The notes under the pieces are model-generated. The model was given only the letters and a program-made list of their open reading frames with translations. It did no database searches and was not told the origin of the DNA. The position numbers were made by a program, and so were the translations under genes. A DNA stretch of 64,000 nt from Kaustia mangrovi (GTDB taxonomy: Bacteria; Pseudomonadota; Alphaproteobacteria; Rhizobiales; Im1), in contig NZ_CP058214.1 in assembly GCF_015482775.1 (NCBI RefSeq), forward strand, positions 2,284,501 through 2,348,500, given 5' to 3'. Shown piece after piece: positions 16,345 to 26,200 of the stretch (position 1 is its first letter; each line of letters starts with the position of its first letter).

Positions 16345-17484
16345 ATGAAGACTACAGTGAAACGGACCCTGACCGCCGCCATTGTGGCCGGCGTCACGGC
16401 ATTTGCCGGCCAGGCGGGCGCGCAGGAGGCCGAGCTGCCCCGCACCATGATGTGGAGCGCCTACGATGTCGGCTCCAGCGGCTACACGGAAGCCTCCGCC
16501 GTCGCCGACGCCCTGATCAAGGAATACGGCGTGCGCATCCGCATCATGCCGTCGGGCACCTCCATCGGCCGGCTCCTGCCGCTCAAGACGGGCCGCGTGC
16601 AATATGGCTGGCTCGCCAACGAGGTCTATTTCGCGACCGAGGCTCTCTACGACTTCTCCGCGCGCGAATGGGGCCCCCAGGACCTGCGCGTGGTCATGGG
16701 CCGGCCCGCGGGCTTCGGCATCGGGGTGGCCGCGGATACCGGCGTGAAGGAGCTCGCCGATCTGAAGGGCAAGCGCGTCTCGCGCATCCAGGCCAATCCG
16801 TCGGTCAATCTGAAGGTCGAGGCGATCCTGGCCTTCGCCGGGCTGACCTGGGACGATGTCGAGGTGGTCGAGATGCCGTCCTACGGCGCGGCGCTGCGCG
16901 GCGTCGTCGAGGGGCAGAACGATGCCGCCGGCGGCGTGCCCACGGCCGGCATCTTCCGCGAGCTCGAGGCGAGCAGCCGCGGCATCGTCTGGCCGAACCT
17001 TCCCACCGACAACAAGGAGGGCTGGGACCGCGTCCGCAAGGTGGCGCCGTTCTTCTCCCCGGCCACCGAGACCATCGGCGCGGGCCTCTCCAAGGAGCAT
17101 CCCGCCCAGCTCATCGCCTACAAGTATCCGATGATCACCACCTATGCCTCGACATCCGAGGAGGACGTCTACAATCTGACCAAGGCGGTGGTCGAGAGCT
17201 ACGACATCTACAAGGACGCCAACAAGGTCATGCCGCGCTGGGACGCCCAGTCGGCCGGCAAGACGCCGGCGGATGCGCCGTTCCATCCCGGTGCCGTCAA
17301 GTACCTGAAGGAAATCGGCGTGTGGACCGACGAGGACGAGGCCTGGAACCAGAAGCGGCTGGAGCGGCTCAAGGCCGTGCAGGCCGCCTGGGACGCCGCG
17401 GAGGAAGAGGCGATCGAGAAGGAGATCGCCGACGCGGACTGGCCCGACTTCTGGGCGTCCTACCGCAAGGAACACCTGAACTGA
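16345..17484 (+). CDS. TAXI-type TRAP transporter solute-binding protein
   Basis: 379 residues with a clear Sec signal peptide (KRTLTAAIVAGVTAFAGQAGAQ, probable cleavage after AGA near residue 27) and a periplasmic domain of the TAXI type: SSGYTEASAVADAL, then PSGTSIGRLLPLKTGRVQ near the middle of the N-lobe. It captures a substrate, often a carboxylic acid, and delivers it to the membrane component encoded directly downstream. The start has GGGAGGA. With the neighbouring ligase and CoA-transferases it is the likely entry point of the catabolic pathway. Confidence 0.92.
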   Translation: MKTTVKRTLTAAIVAGVTAFAGQAGAQEAELPRTMMWSAYDVGSSGYTEASAVADALIKEYGVRIRIMPSGTSIGRLLPLKTGRVQYGWLANEVYFATEALYDFSAREWGPQDLRVVMGRPAGFGIGVAADTGVKELADLKGKRVSRIQANPSVNLKVEAILAFAGLTWDDVEVVEMPSYGAALRGVVEGQNDAAGGVPTAGIFRELEASSRGIVWPNLPTDNKEGWDRVRKVAPFFSPATETIGAGLSKEHPAQLIAYKYPMITTYASTSEEDVYNLTKAVVESYDIYKDANKVMPRWDAQSAGKTPADAPFHPGAVKYLKEIGVWTDEDEAWNQKRLERLKAVQAAWDAAEEEAIEKEIADADWPDFWASYRKEHLN

Positions 17485-17586
17485 GGGACTTGTGACCGCA
17501 CTGTCCCGCCTCCTCGCCCTCCCGGCGCTTCCGTGCCGGGAGGGCGAGCGGATCGGGACGCGGCCCACCGAACTGCGAGCCGATGC

Positions 17587-19524
17587 ATGACGAGCGACCA
17601 TGAGAACGAAACAGCCACCGACTGGGGATGGCGACGCGAGGACCGGCGCCTCTCGGGCACGGCCTGGTTCGCCGTCTTCGCGCTGTCGGCCGTCGGCGTC
17701 GCGCTCGTCATCAACCAGCTCTTCCATCTCGGCCTGTTCGGCTTCCGGCCGATCAGCACGGCCTATTACTACCTCCTGATCGGACTGTTCCTGCCGATCG
17801 CCTTCCTGGCCTTCCCCGCGCGCGGCCGCGACGCTCACAGGGTGCGCTGGTACGACTGGCTGCTCGTGCCGGCGACCATGGGTGTCGGCGCCTATCTCGC
17901 CTGGAACGCGGAGAACATCATCTCCATGGGCTGGGACATCATGGCGCCGACCACGCCCACGGTGATCTCGGGCATCCTGGTGCTGCTCGTGCTGGAGGGC
18001 GTGCGCCGCTGCGGCGGGCTGCCCCTGCTCGTCATCTGCGCCGTCTTCGGTGCCTATCCGTTGTTCGCCGGGTCCATGCCCGGCGTGCTCTGGGGCAGCC
18101 AGTACACGCTGGCGGAGACGGTCTCCGCCCACGCCATGGGCGTGGAGAGCATCATCGGCATCCCGATGCGGGTCGTCTCCGACCTCTTGATCGGCTTCAT
18201 CGTCTTCGGCGTCGCGCTCACCGTCTCCGGCGGCGGCGCCTTCTTCATGGATCTCGCGACCGGGCTCATGGGGTCGTCGCGCGGCGGGCCGGCCAAGGTG
18301 GCGATCCTCGCCTCCGGCTTCTTCGGCTCGCTGTCGGGCAGCGTCATCTCCAATGTCATCTCCACCGGCGCCATGACGATCCCGACCATGAAGCGCTGCG
18401 GCTATCCGCCCGCCTATGCCGGCGCGGTGGAGGCCTGCGCCTCGACGGGCGGCGCGCTCATGCCCCCGGTCATGGGCGCGGTCGCCTTCATCATGGCCTC
18501 GTTCCTCAACGTGCCCTATGTGGACGTGATGACGGCGGCGGCCGTTCCTGCCGTCCTGTTCTACCTCGTCCTCCTGCTGCAGGCCGACGCCTATGCGGCG
18601 CGCACCGGGCTTCAGGGCCTGCCGCGCGACCAGCTCCCCTCGCTCACGGCCACGCTCAGGACGGGCTGGGTCTATCTCTTCGCGCTGGCGCTCCTCGTCT
18701 ATCTGCTCGTCTTCCGCAATATCGAGTCGATGGCGCCCTTCTATGCCTCCGCCGTGCTCGTGTTCACCGCGCTCGTTATCCATAGCGGCATGGACCGGCT
18801 GCGCGTCGTGCTCGACCTCGTCGTGGAGGCCGGCACCAATATCGCCCATCTGATCGGCATCCTCGCCGGCATCGGCCTGATCGTCGGCTCGCTGTCGATT
18901 ACCGGCGTCGGCAACGCCTTCTCGCGCGAGCTCATCCAGTATGCCGGCGACAATGTGTTCCTGCTCCTGGTGCTCGGCGCGCTGACGAGCTTCGTCCTCG
19001 GCATGGGGATGACGGTGAGCGCCTGCTACATCTTCCTTGCCATCGTGCTCGCCCCGGCCCTCGTCCAGTCGGGGCTGAACGAGATGGCGAGCCACATGTT
19101 CATCCTCTATTGGGGCATGCTGTCCTACATCACCCCGCCCGTGGCGCTCGCCGCGGTGGCGGCCGCCGGCATCGCCAAGGCGCCCGCGCTCGGCACCGGC
19201 ATCAAGGCCATGCGGCTCGGCTCGGTGCTGTTCATCCTGCCCTTCCTCTTCATCTACAATCCGGCCCTCATCCTCGACGGCGACACCGTCACCGTGATCG
19301 TCTCCATCGCCACCGCGCTCGTCGCGGTGTGGATGCTGTCGGCGGGCTTCGAGCGCTATCTCTACTTCGCGGGGCCGCTCAAGGCGTGGCAGGTCGCAGT
19401 AGTCTTCGTCGGGGCTGCGGGCTTCATGATCCCCGAACACAGGAGCGACCTCATCGGCCTCGCAGCGCTTGCCATCGTCTATGGCGAACGGCTCCTCGCC
19501 GGCCGGCGACGCGAGGCGGCGTGA
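17587..19524 (+). CDS. TRAP transporter fused DctQM permease (4TM/12TM)
   Basis: 645 residues, of the length expected for fused small and large TRAP permeases. The first four hydrophobic segments (to about residue 150) correspond to DctQ and the remainder to the 12-TM DctM, including SGGGAFFMDLATGLMG, the GSLSGSVISNVISTGAMTIP segment and MGMTVSACYIFLAIVLAPAL typical of large TRAP subunits. It uses ion gradients to import the substrate held by the TAXI protein. ATG 17587 (MTSDHE) is chosen, with an upstream in-frame ATG at 17533 as the alternative. Confidence 0.92.
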   Translation: MTSDHENETATDWGWRREDRRLSGTAWFAVFALSAVGVALVINQLFHLGLFGFRPISTAYYYLLIGLFLPIAFLAFPARGRDAHRVRWYDWLLVPATMGVGAYLAWNAENIISMGWDIMAPTTPTVISGILVLLVLEGVRRCGGLPLLVICAVFGAYPLFAGSMPGVLWGSQYTLAETVSAHAMGVESIIGIPMRVVSDLLIGFIVFGVALTVSGGGAFFMDLATGLMGSSRGGPAKVAILASGFFGSLSGSVISNVISTGAMTIPTMKRCGYPPAYAGAVEACASTGGALMPPVMGAVAFIMASFLNVPYVDVMTAAAVPAVLFYLVLLLQADAYAARTGLQGLPRDQLPSLTATLRTGWVYLFALALLVYLLVFRNIESMAPFYASAVLVFTALVIHSGMDRLRVVLDLVVEAGTNIAHLIGILAGIGLIVGSLSITGVGNAFSRELIQYAGDNVFLLLVLGALTSFVLGMGMTVSACYIFLAIVLAPALVQSGLNEMASHMFILYWGMLSYITPPVALAAVAAAGIAKAPALGTGIKAMRLGSVLFILPFLFIYNPALILDGDTVTVIVSIATALVAVWMLSAGFERYLYFAGPLKAWQVAVVFVGAAGFMIPEHRSDLIGLAALAIVYGERLLAGRRREAA

Positions 19525-19571
19525 CGCCCCGCCCCCGCAAGGCGCCCGACCCGCAAGGAGAAAGAGCCCCC

Positions 19572-20741
19572 ATGAGCTTCCCGCTTGACGCCATGAACGA
19601 GATGCTGGACCGGCTCGGCTCCCACCCCTTCCATGGGGACCGCCTGCCGCGCCGCGTCGCCGACGCGCAGGACTTCGCCGCGCGCGTGCCGCTCATGCGC
19701 CGCGACGACCTCGCCCGCGAGATGGCGAAACCCGGCCATGGCGCCTTCTCGGCGCCCGACGCGGTGCGCATGAACCTGACGCCCATGGGCTCCGCGCTCA
19801 TGCCCATCCTGCACACAAGGGCCGATCTCGACCGCGCGACCGCGGCCTGCCGCACGCATCTCGAGGCCTGCGGCATCGGGCCCGGCGATGTCTGCGCGGT
19901 CACCTTCGGCTATCACCTGTTCGTCGCCGGGCTCTTCTACGAGACCCAGATGGAGGCCCATGGCGTGACCTGCCTGCCGCTCGGACCGGGCGAGGCGGAG
20001 CGGACGGCGGAGATCTGCGCGCGCGAGGGCGTCACCGTGCTCGCCGGCAACCCGACCTTCGCGCTCAGGCTCATCGAGAAGGGCATGCCGGCCCCGCGCG
20101 TCTTCTTCGCCGGCGGCGAGCCCTTCACGGGCAACGCCACGCTTTATGGCCGGGTGCGCGCGGCCATGCCGGAAACGGTGCTGGTCGATTCCTTCTCCCT
20201 GTCGGAATTCCTCCCCGTGGCGCGCACCTTCCCCGGCGGGGAGGGCGTGCATGTCTTCGACGAGCTGGTCCATGCGGAGGTGATCGATCCCGATACCGAG
20301 CAGCCCGTGGCGGACGGCGAGCGCGGCGAGCTCGTGCTGACCCATCTCGCCAAGGAGGCCCAGCCGCTCGTGCGCTACCGCACCGGCGACCTCACTGTGA
20401 AGCGGGAGACGGCGCCGGTGCACGGCCGCACCGTGAACCTGCCGCGCGTCGTCTTCGGGCGCACCGACGGCATGGTGAAGGCCAAGGGCGTGAAGCTCTA
20501 CCCGTCGGAGATGCGCGCCGTGCTGCTGGGTCTCGACGGGTTGACCGGGCGTTACCGGCTGATCGTCGCCCGAAAGGCTTCCGGCGGCGACCACCTGACG
20601 CTCGCCATCGAGGGCACGCCGGACGCCGGAACGCTGGAGGCGGTGCGCACCAGTTTCAGGACACAGACGCTGGTCGGGCTCGACGACATCCTCGTCGAGG
20701 AGACGCTGGCGGAGGGACCGCTCGCCGTCGACGAGCGTTAG
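19572..20741 (+). CDS. PaaK-like AMP-forming acyl-CoA ligase
   Basis: 389 residues, shorter than typical phenylacetate-CoA ligases (about 430) but with their core: VCAVTFGYHLFVAGLFYETQMEAHG, VFFAGGEPF, a LVRYRTGDLT segment holding the ATP-binding Asp, and a C-terminal KAKGVKLYPSEM. It would activate an imported carboxylic acid with ATP to its CoA thioester. An AAGGAGAAAGAG ribosome-binding site precedes the ATG. The gene directly follows the TRAP permease by 47 bp, so import and activation appear coupled. The first part of the classical P-loop (SSGTTG-type) is not obvious, so function should be treated with some caution. Confidence 0.8.
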   Translation: MSFPLDAMNEMLDRLGSHPFHGDRLPRRVADAQDFAARVPLMRRDDLAREMAKPGHGAFSAPDAVRMNLTPMGSALMPILHTRADLDRATAACRTHLEACGIGPGDVCAVTFGYHLFVAGLFYETQMEAHGVTCLPLGPGEAERTAEICAREGVTVLAGNPTFALRLIEKGMPAPRVFFAGGEPFTGNATLYGRVRAAMPETVLVDSFSLSEFLPVARTFPGGEGVHVFDELVHAEVIDPDTEQPVADGERGELVLTHLAKEAQPLVRYRTGDLTVKRETAPVHGRTVNLPRVVFGRTDGMVKAKGVKLYPSEMRAVLLGLDGLTGRYRLIVARKASGGDHLTLAIEGTPDAGTLEAVRTSFRTQTLVGLDDILVEETLAEGPLAVDER

Positions 20742-20747
20742 ATCGAC

Positions 20748-20777
20748 CTACACTCAGGTGACCTCACCTGAGTGTAG
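20748..20777. terminator. Perfect 14-bp inverted repeat after the ligase gene
   Basis: CTACACTCAGGTGA, two bases CC, then TCACCTGAGTGTAG form a perfect dyad starting six bases after the ligase stop codon. It may be the transcription terminator of the TRAP/ligase unit. Because there is no T-run and the loop is only two bases, an operator for a dimeric regulator of the next gene is the alternative. Confidence 0.55.
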
Positions 20778-20802
20778 AGAAGCTGATCGTTCTTAGAGTG
20801 TT

Positions 20803-20844
20803 AGAGCAACTTACCCCACGTCCAGCGGGATGTGGGCTTGCTCT
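20803..20844. repeat. Second hairpin AGAGCAA...TTGCTCT
   Basis: AGAGCAA, four bases, CCCCAC, a twelve-base loop containing CAGCGGG, GTGGG and TTGCTCT form an extended imperfect stem of 42 bp lying 22 bp before the lipoate ligase-like start. It could act as a 5'-UTR structure or be an inserted short palindromic repeat. No matching riboswitch class was recognised. Confidence 0.45.
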
Positions 20845-20865
20845 GAGGGATGGGAGATCCGGGAC

Positions 20866-21993
20866 ATGGCTGAACGGAACTGGCGACTGATTGTCGAGCA
20901 CAATCCCTATACGGATTTCTCCATCTCGGTCTCGCCCGCCGTGGAGCGCGCGGTGGCCGCGGGCGAGGCGCCGCCGACCGTTCTCCTGAACGTCTTCGAC
21001 CGCGATTCCATCACCATCGGCGTCAACGAGGACCCGCTGCAGGTCGTCGACATGGAATATTGCCGCGCCGAAGGCATCGAGGTGCGCCGGCGGGTCAATG
21101 GCGGCGGCGCGATCTATGCGGGCGCGGGCTCCGTCTTCATGTGCTTCTACCTGCCGACGGCGCTTGAGGGCGTGCCGCAGACCGCGCGCGAGGCCTTCCC
21201 GCAGGTGCTCTCCTCCGTCGCGCGCACGCTGGAGGCCCGCTACGGCTTTCCCGCGCGCTACCGGCCGCTCAACGATGTCGAGGTCGACGGCCGCAAGCTC
21301 ATGCCGACCTCGGTGAAGATCGAGGACGGCGTGATGACCCTGCGCGTGCTCCTCAATGTCCGCGCCATCGATGCCGATGTCGCGGCGAAGGCGCTGCCCA
21401 TGCCGCCGGAAAAGGTGAAGGACAAGGTCCACAAGGAGCTCAAGTCCCGCTACACCTGGCTCGAGCGCGAGGCCGGGCGCGCAATCGCCCCCGACGAGCT
21501 GGAAACGGCGATCCGGCAGGTGACCGCCGACGCCTTCGGCCCCGTCGACCTCAAGGCCGGCACGCTCACCGCGTTCGAGCGCGAGACGGCGGAGAGGCTC
21601 GCCGCCGAGCTCGGCAGCGACGACTGGCTCTTCGGCAAGTCCGAGCATGTGCTCTTCGGCCCCCTCAAGCCGGGCGAGACTGTCCTGCGCGGCCGGGCCA
21701 AGGCCGTGGGCGGGCTCATCTGGGCGGCGCTCAAGCTCCGCGACGGCGTCGTGTCCCGCGCCATCGTCAATGGCGACTGGCACCCCCGCCCGACCGACAG
21801 CGTCGCCTGGCTCGAGGCCGCGCTGGCCGGCTGCCCCGCGCAGGGCCCGGCCATCGAGGAGCGCGTCCGCACCGTTCTCGCCCGCGAGGATGTGGAGTTC
21901 GCCGGCATCGAGCCGGAGGATCTCATGGCGGCCTTCGAAAAGGCGCTCGCCGGAATGGAAAGCGACGACGCGTCGGCCTTGCAGCGCTCCTGA
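20866..21993 (+). CDS. Lipoate-protein ligase A-like protein
   Basis: 375 residues. RRVNGGGAIYAGAGSV (about 78-93) is the biotin/lipoate ligase loop RR-x-x-GGG, and NDVEVDGRKLMPTS (about 140-153) has the Lys that activates lipoyl-AMP formation, although the following residues differ from the usual SGSA. A long C-terminal region (from about residue 200) completes it. It attaches lipoate or a related cofactor to acyltransferase or GcvH-type proteins. No lipoylated partner gene is adjacent, so its target is unknown. ATG 20866 (MAERNW) is chosen over 20830. Confidence 0.8.
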   Translation: MAERNWRLIVEHNPYTDFSISVSPAVERAVAAGEAPPTVLLNVFDRDSITIGVNEDPLQVVDMEYCRAEGIEVRRRVNGGGAIYAGAGSVFMCFYLPTALEGVPQTAREAFPQVLSSVARTLEARYGFPARYRPLNDVEVDGRKLMPTSVKIEDGVMTLRVLLNVRAIDADVAAKALPMPPEKVKDKVHKELKSRYTWLEREAGRAIAPDELETAIRQVTADAFGPVDLKAGTLTAFERETAERLAAELGSDDWLFGKSEHVLFGPLKPGETVLRGRAKAVGGLIWAALKLRDGVVSRAIVNGDWHPRPTDSVAWLEAALAGCPAQGPAIEERVRTVLAREDVEFAGIEPEDLMAAFEKALAGMESDDASALQRS

Positions 21994-22149
21994 AAAGGTG
22001 CAAACTGTCCCGCCGGGCGGCCGCAGTCGCGGTATCCGCGACGGCTTTCCGGACCGGGGAAGGCGTCCGGCACGGTTCGTGCACGGCTTATGGCCAGTGC
22101 GTGGCGAGCCGGCTCGCCCAGGGCGAACCATTTCTGACAGGCACGGAAT

Positions 22150-23199
22150 ATGGGCGTGTTGCATCATTTTTTGGCGGCCGCCATTGTCGGTCTGACGAGC
22201 GCCGTGGCGATGTTGCCCGGCGCGGTGCCGGCGCATGCGCAAGACGCGCGCGCGACACCCGTCGAGGCCGTCACCGTCGAACCGGAGCCCCTCACCGTCA
22301 CCATCGAGGCCGCTGCCGGGCTGACCGCCAACGAGTCCGTGGTGATCAGCCCCGAGATCGACGGCCGGATCGCCGAGATTGCCTTTTCCGAGGGCGACCC
22401 GGTGAAGAAGGACGACCTCCTGTTCCGCCTCAAGGACGACCTGCTCCGCGCCCAGTGGGAGGAGGCCAAGGCCTCCCTGAAGCTTGCCGAGCAGAATTTC
22501 GAGCGCGCCACGGCCCTGCTCCAGAAACGGGCCGGCACGGAACGCGCGCTCGACGAGGCACAGGCCCAGCTCCTGATCAACGAGGCCCGTGTCGCGGTTG
22601 CGCGCGAACGGCTGGACGAGACCCGGATCCATGCCCCCTTCGGCGGCTATGTCGGCTTCCGCTCGGTCAGCGTCGGCGACTATGTGAGCAAGGGCGACGA
22701 ACTCGTGGAGGTCGTCTCCGTCGATCCCATGAAGGTGACGTTCGACATCCCCGAGCGCTATCTGCGCGATGTTGCGCTCGGCCAGACCGTGACCGTCACG
22801 CTCGACGCCCTGCCCGGCGAAAGCTTCACGGGCAAGGTGACCGCCATGTCGCCGCGCGTGACGGCGGCCGGGCGCAGCCTGCGCCTGCGCGCGGAGGTCG
22901 CAAACGAGAATGCCCGGCTGAAGCCCGGCCTGTTCGCCCGTGTCGCGGTCACACTCGCGGAGCGCGACACCGCACTGCTCGTGCCGGAATCGGCCATCGT
23001 GCCGCGCGGCAGCGAGCGCTTCGTCTATACGGTCGCCGAGGGCAAGGCGCATTTCGTGAAGGTCGTGCCCGGCGTGCGCCGCGCGGGCCGGGTGGAGATC
23101 CGCGAGGGGCTGGAACCCGGCGACGTCGTCGTCACGGCCGGTCAGCTCAAGCTCAGGGACGGCGCGCCCGTCACCGTGCTCGACAAGGGAGAATCATGA
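22150..23199 (+). CDS. RND efflux periplasmic adaptor (HlyD/MFP family)
   Basis: 349 residues. A signal peptide spans about the first 27 residues (ending PAHAQ), followed by the lipoyl-like half (SPEIDGRIAEIAFSEGDPVKK), a coiled-coil hairpin rich in Ala/Glu/Leu (about 90-150), the second lipoyl half (IHAPFGGYVGFRSVSVGDYV) and beta-barrel/C-terminal domains. It links the inner-membrane pump encoded 10 bp downstream to an outer-membrane channel. No outer-membrane factor or regulator gene accompanies it. Confidence 0.92.
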   Translation: MGVLHHFLAAAIVGLTSAVAMLPGAVPAHAQDARATPVEAVTVEPEPLTVTIEAAAGLTANESVVISPEIDGRIAEIAFSEGDPVKKDDLLFRLKDDLLRAQWEEAKASLKLAEQNFERATALLQKRAGTERALDEAQAQLLINEARVAVARERLDETRIHAPFGGYVGFRSVSVGDYVSKGDELVEVVSVDPMKVTFDIPERYLRDVALGQTVTVTLDALPGESFTGKVTAMSPRVTAAGRSLRLRAEVANENARLKPGLFARVAVTLAERDTALLVPESAIVPRGSERFVYTVAEGKAHFVKVVPGVRRAGRVEIREGLEPGDVVVTAGQLKLRDGAPVTVLDKGES

Positions 23200-23209
23200 G
23201 GGCCCCGTC

Positions 23210-26200
23210 ATGAGGATCTCCGAGATCTGCATACGCCGGCCGGTCTTCGCCACGGTCCTGAGCCTCGTGGTGGCTCTGGTGGGGCTCGTCTCCTACGAGC
23301 GCCTGTCGGTGCGCGAATATCCCAATATCGATCCGCCGACCGTCAATGTGCGCACCAGCTATCCCGGCGCCAGCGCGGCGATCATCGAGACCCAGGTCAC
23401 CAAGGTGCTGGAGGAATCGCTCGCCGGCATCGAGGGCATCGACTACATCACCTCCATCAGCCGGCAGGAAAGCAGCCAGATCACCGTCAATTTCGATCTG
23501 AACCGCGATCCCGACGCCGCGGCCGCCGATGTGCGCGACCGGGTGAGCCGTGTGCGCGGGCGCCTGCCCGACGAGATCGACGAGCCGGTGATCCAGAAGG
23601 TGGAGGCCGACGCCCAGCCGATCATGTATCTGGCCTTCGCCTCCACGCGGCACACTCCGCTGGAGATCAGCGACTATGCCGACCGCTATGTGAAGGACCA
23701 GCTCCAGACGCTGCCGGGCGTGGCGGAGGTGCGCATCTTCGGCGAGCGGCGCTATTCCATGCGGCTCTGGCTCGACCCGATGCGCATGGCGGGCTACGGC
23801 ATCACCGTGCAGGACGTCGAGACGGCCCTGCGCCAGCAGAATGTGGAGATCCCGGCGGGACGGGTGGAGAGCACCGACCGCGAGTTCACCGTGCTGTCGG
23901 AGACCGATCTGCGCACGCCCGAGCAGTTCGACGATCTGGTCATCAAGCGCGCGGACAACTACCTCGTGCGACTTGAGGATATCGGCCATGCCGCCCTCGC
24001 GCCGGAGGACGAGCGCCGCATCGCCCGCTTCAAGGGAAACACCGCCGTCGCCCTCGGCGTCGTCAAGCAGGCGACCGCCAATCCGCTCGACGTCTCGACC
24101 GCCGTGCGCAACGAGCTGCCGCGTATCGAGGAGGCCCTGCCGGAGGGCATGACCGTGAACATCGCCTACGACAAGTCGGTGTTCATCGACGAGTCGATCA
24201 AGAATGTCTACACGACCATCGGCGAGGCCATCGTGCTGGTCGTGTTCATCATCTTCTTCTTCCTGCGCTCGATCCGGGCGACGCTGATCCCGCTGGTCAC
24301 CATCCCGGTCTCGCTCATCGGCGCGTTCGCGCTGATGTTTCTGTTCGGCTTCTCCATCAACACGCTCACCCTGCTCGCGCTGGTGCTTGCCATCGGCCTC
24401 GTGGTCGACGACGCCATCGTGATGCTGGAGAATATCTACCGCCATGTGGAGGAGGGCCTCACGCCCTTCGAGGCGGCGATCAAGGGCTCGCGCGAGATCG
24501 CCTTCGCGGTCGTCGCCATGACGCTGACGCTCGCCGCCGTCTATGTGCCGATCGGCTTCATGACGGGCAAGACCGGGCGGCTGTTCACCGAATTCGCCTG
24601 GGCGCTGGCCGGCGCGGTGCTGATTTCCGGCTTCGTGGCGCTGACGCTCTCGCCCATGATGAGCTCCAAGCTGCTCAAGCCGCACCACACCTCCAACCGG
24701 CTCTCCGCGGCCGTCGAAAGCTTCCTGGAGGGCATGACCGGCCTTTATCGCCGGCTGCTCGCCGTGGCGCTCAGGGCCCGCGTGCTCATGCTGCTCGTCG
24801 GCGCGGCGGTGGCCGGCATCGGCGTCTATTTCTACAGCCAACTCAACTCCGAGCTCGCACCTTACGAGGACCAGGGTGTGCTGATCGGCATCATGGTCGG
24901 CCCGGAGGGTGCGACCATCGACTATATGGACGGCTATGCCCGCGATCTGGAGGAGATCTACAAGGGCGTGCCGGAGGCGGAGCGCTATTTCGTCGTCGTC
25001 GGCTATCCGACCGTCTCGCGCGGCATCTCCTTCCTCGGCTTCACGCCGTGGGAGGACCGCGAGCGCTCCGCCAAGGAGATCGCGGGCGCGCTCGGCGGGC
25101 CCATGTTCTCCATTCCCGGCATCATGGCCTTTCCCGTCAGGCCGGCGCCGCTCGGCCAGCGCGGCAGCGCCAAGCCCATCGAGTTCATCATCCAGACCTC
25201 GCGCCCCTATGACGAGCTCCAGGAGATGGTCGACGCGGTACTCGACAAGGTCGCCGACTATCCGGGCCTCGCCAATATCGAGACCGACCTGAAGCTCAAC
25301 AAGCCGCAGATCACGGTCTCGATAGACCGCGAGAAGGCGGCCAATCTCGGCATCGAGATCGGCACGATCGGGCGCACCATGGAAACCATGCTCGGCGGCC
25401 GGCAGGTGACCCGCTTCAAGCGGGACGGCGAGCAATACGACGTCATCCTCCAGCTCGCCCGCGCCGACCGGTCCACGCCGCGCGACCTGCGCAACATCCA
25501 TGTCCGCTCGGAGGGCGGAGACATGGTGCCGCTGTCCAACCTGGTCGCCATCGAGGAAACGGTCGCCCCGCGCGAGCTGAACCATTTCGACCAGCTCCGC
25601 GCGGCCACCATCACCGCCAATCTGGGCGAGGGCTACAGCCTCGGCCAGTCCCTCGGATATCTGGAGACGGCGGCGCGCGAGACATTGCCGGGCACCGCGA
25701 GGGTCGACTATTCCGGCCAGTCGCGCGAGTTCAAGGAAAGCGGCGCGGAGATCTACCTGACCTTCGTGCTGGCGCTCGCCTTCATCTATCTCGTCCTGTC
25801 GGCGCAGTTCGAGAGCTTCATCGACCCGTTCATCATCCTGCTCACCGTGCCGCTGTCCATCGCCGGTGGGCTCGCCGCGCTCTATTTCTCCGGCGGCACG
25901 CTGAACATCTACAGCCAGGTCGGGCTCGTCACCCTGATCGGGCTCATATCGAAGCACGGCATCCTGATCGTGGAATTCGCCAACCAGATGCGCGCGCACG
26001 GCCACACCGTGACCGAGGCCGTGATCGAGGCGGCGACGCTTCGGCTGCGGCCGATCCTCATGACGACCGGCGCCATGGCGCTCGGCGCGGTGCCGCTCGC
26101 CATCGCGGTCGGAGCGGGCGCGGAGAGCCGGCAGGATATCGGCTGGGTGATCGTCGGCGGCATCCTGGTCGGCACCTTCTTCACCCTGTTCGTCATTCCC

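Noticed and set aside
16129-19440. Very long open frame on the minus strand opposite the TRAP genes
   Set aside because: It is low-complexity His/Arg/Asp/Glu-rich, has no family motif, and lies opposite a well-supported TAXI/DctQM pair. High GC keeps the antisense frame free of stops.
20803-20844. Riboswitch upstream of the lipoate ligase-like gene
   Set aside because: Only one simple stem is visible and no known riboswitch core was recognised.
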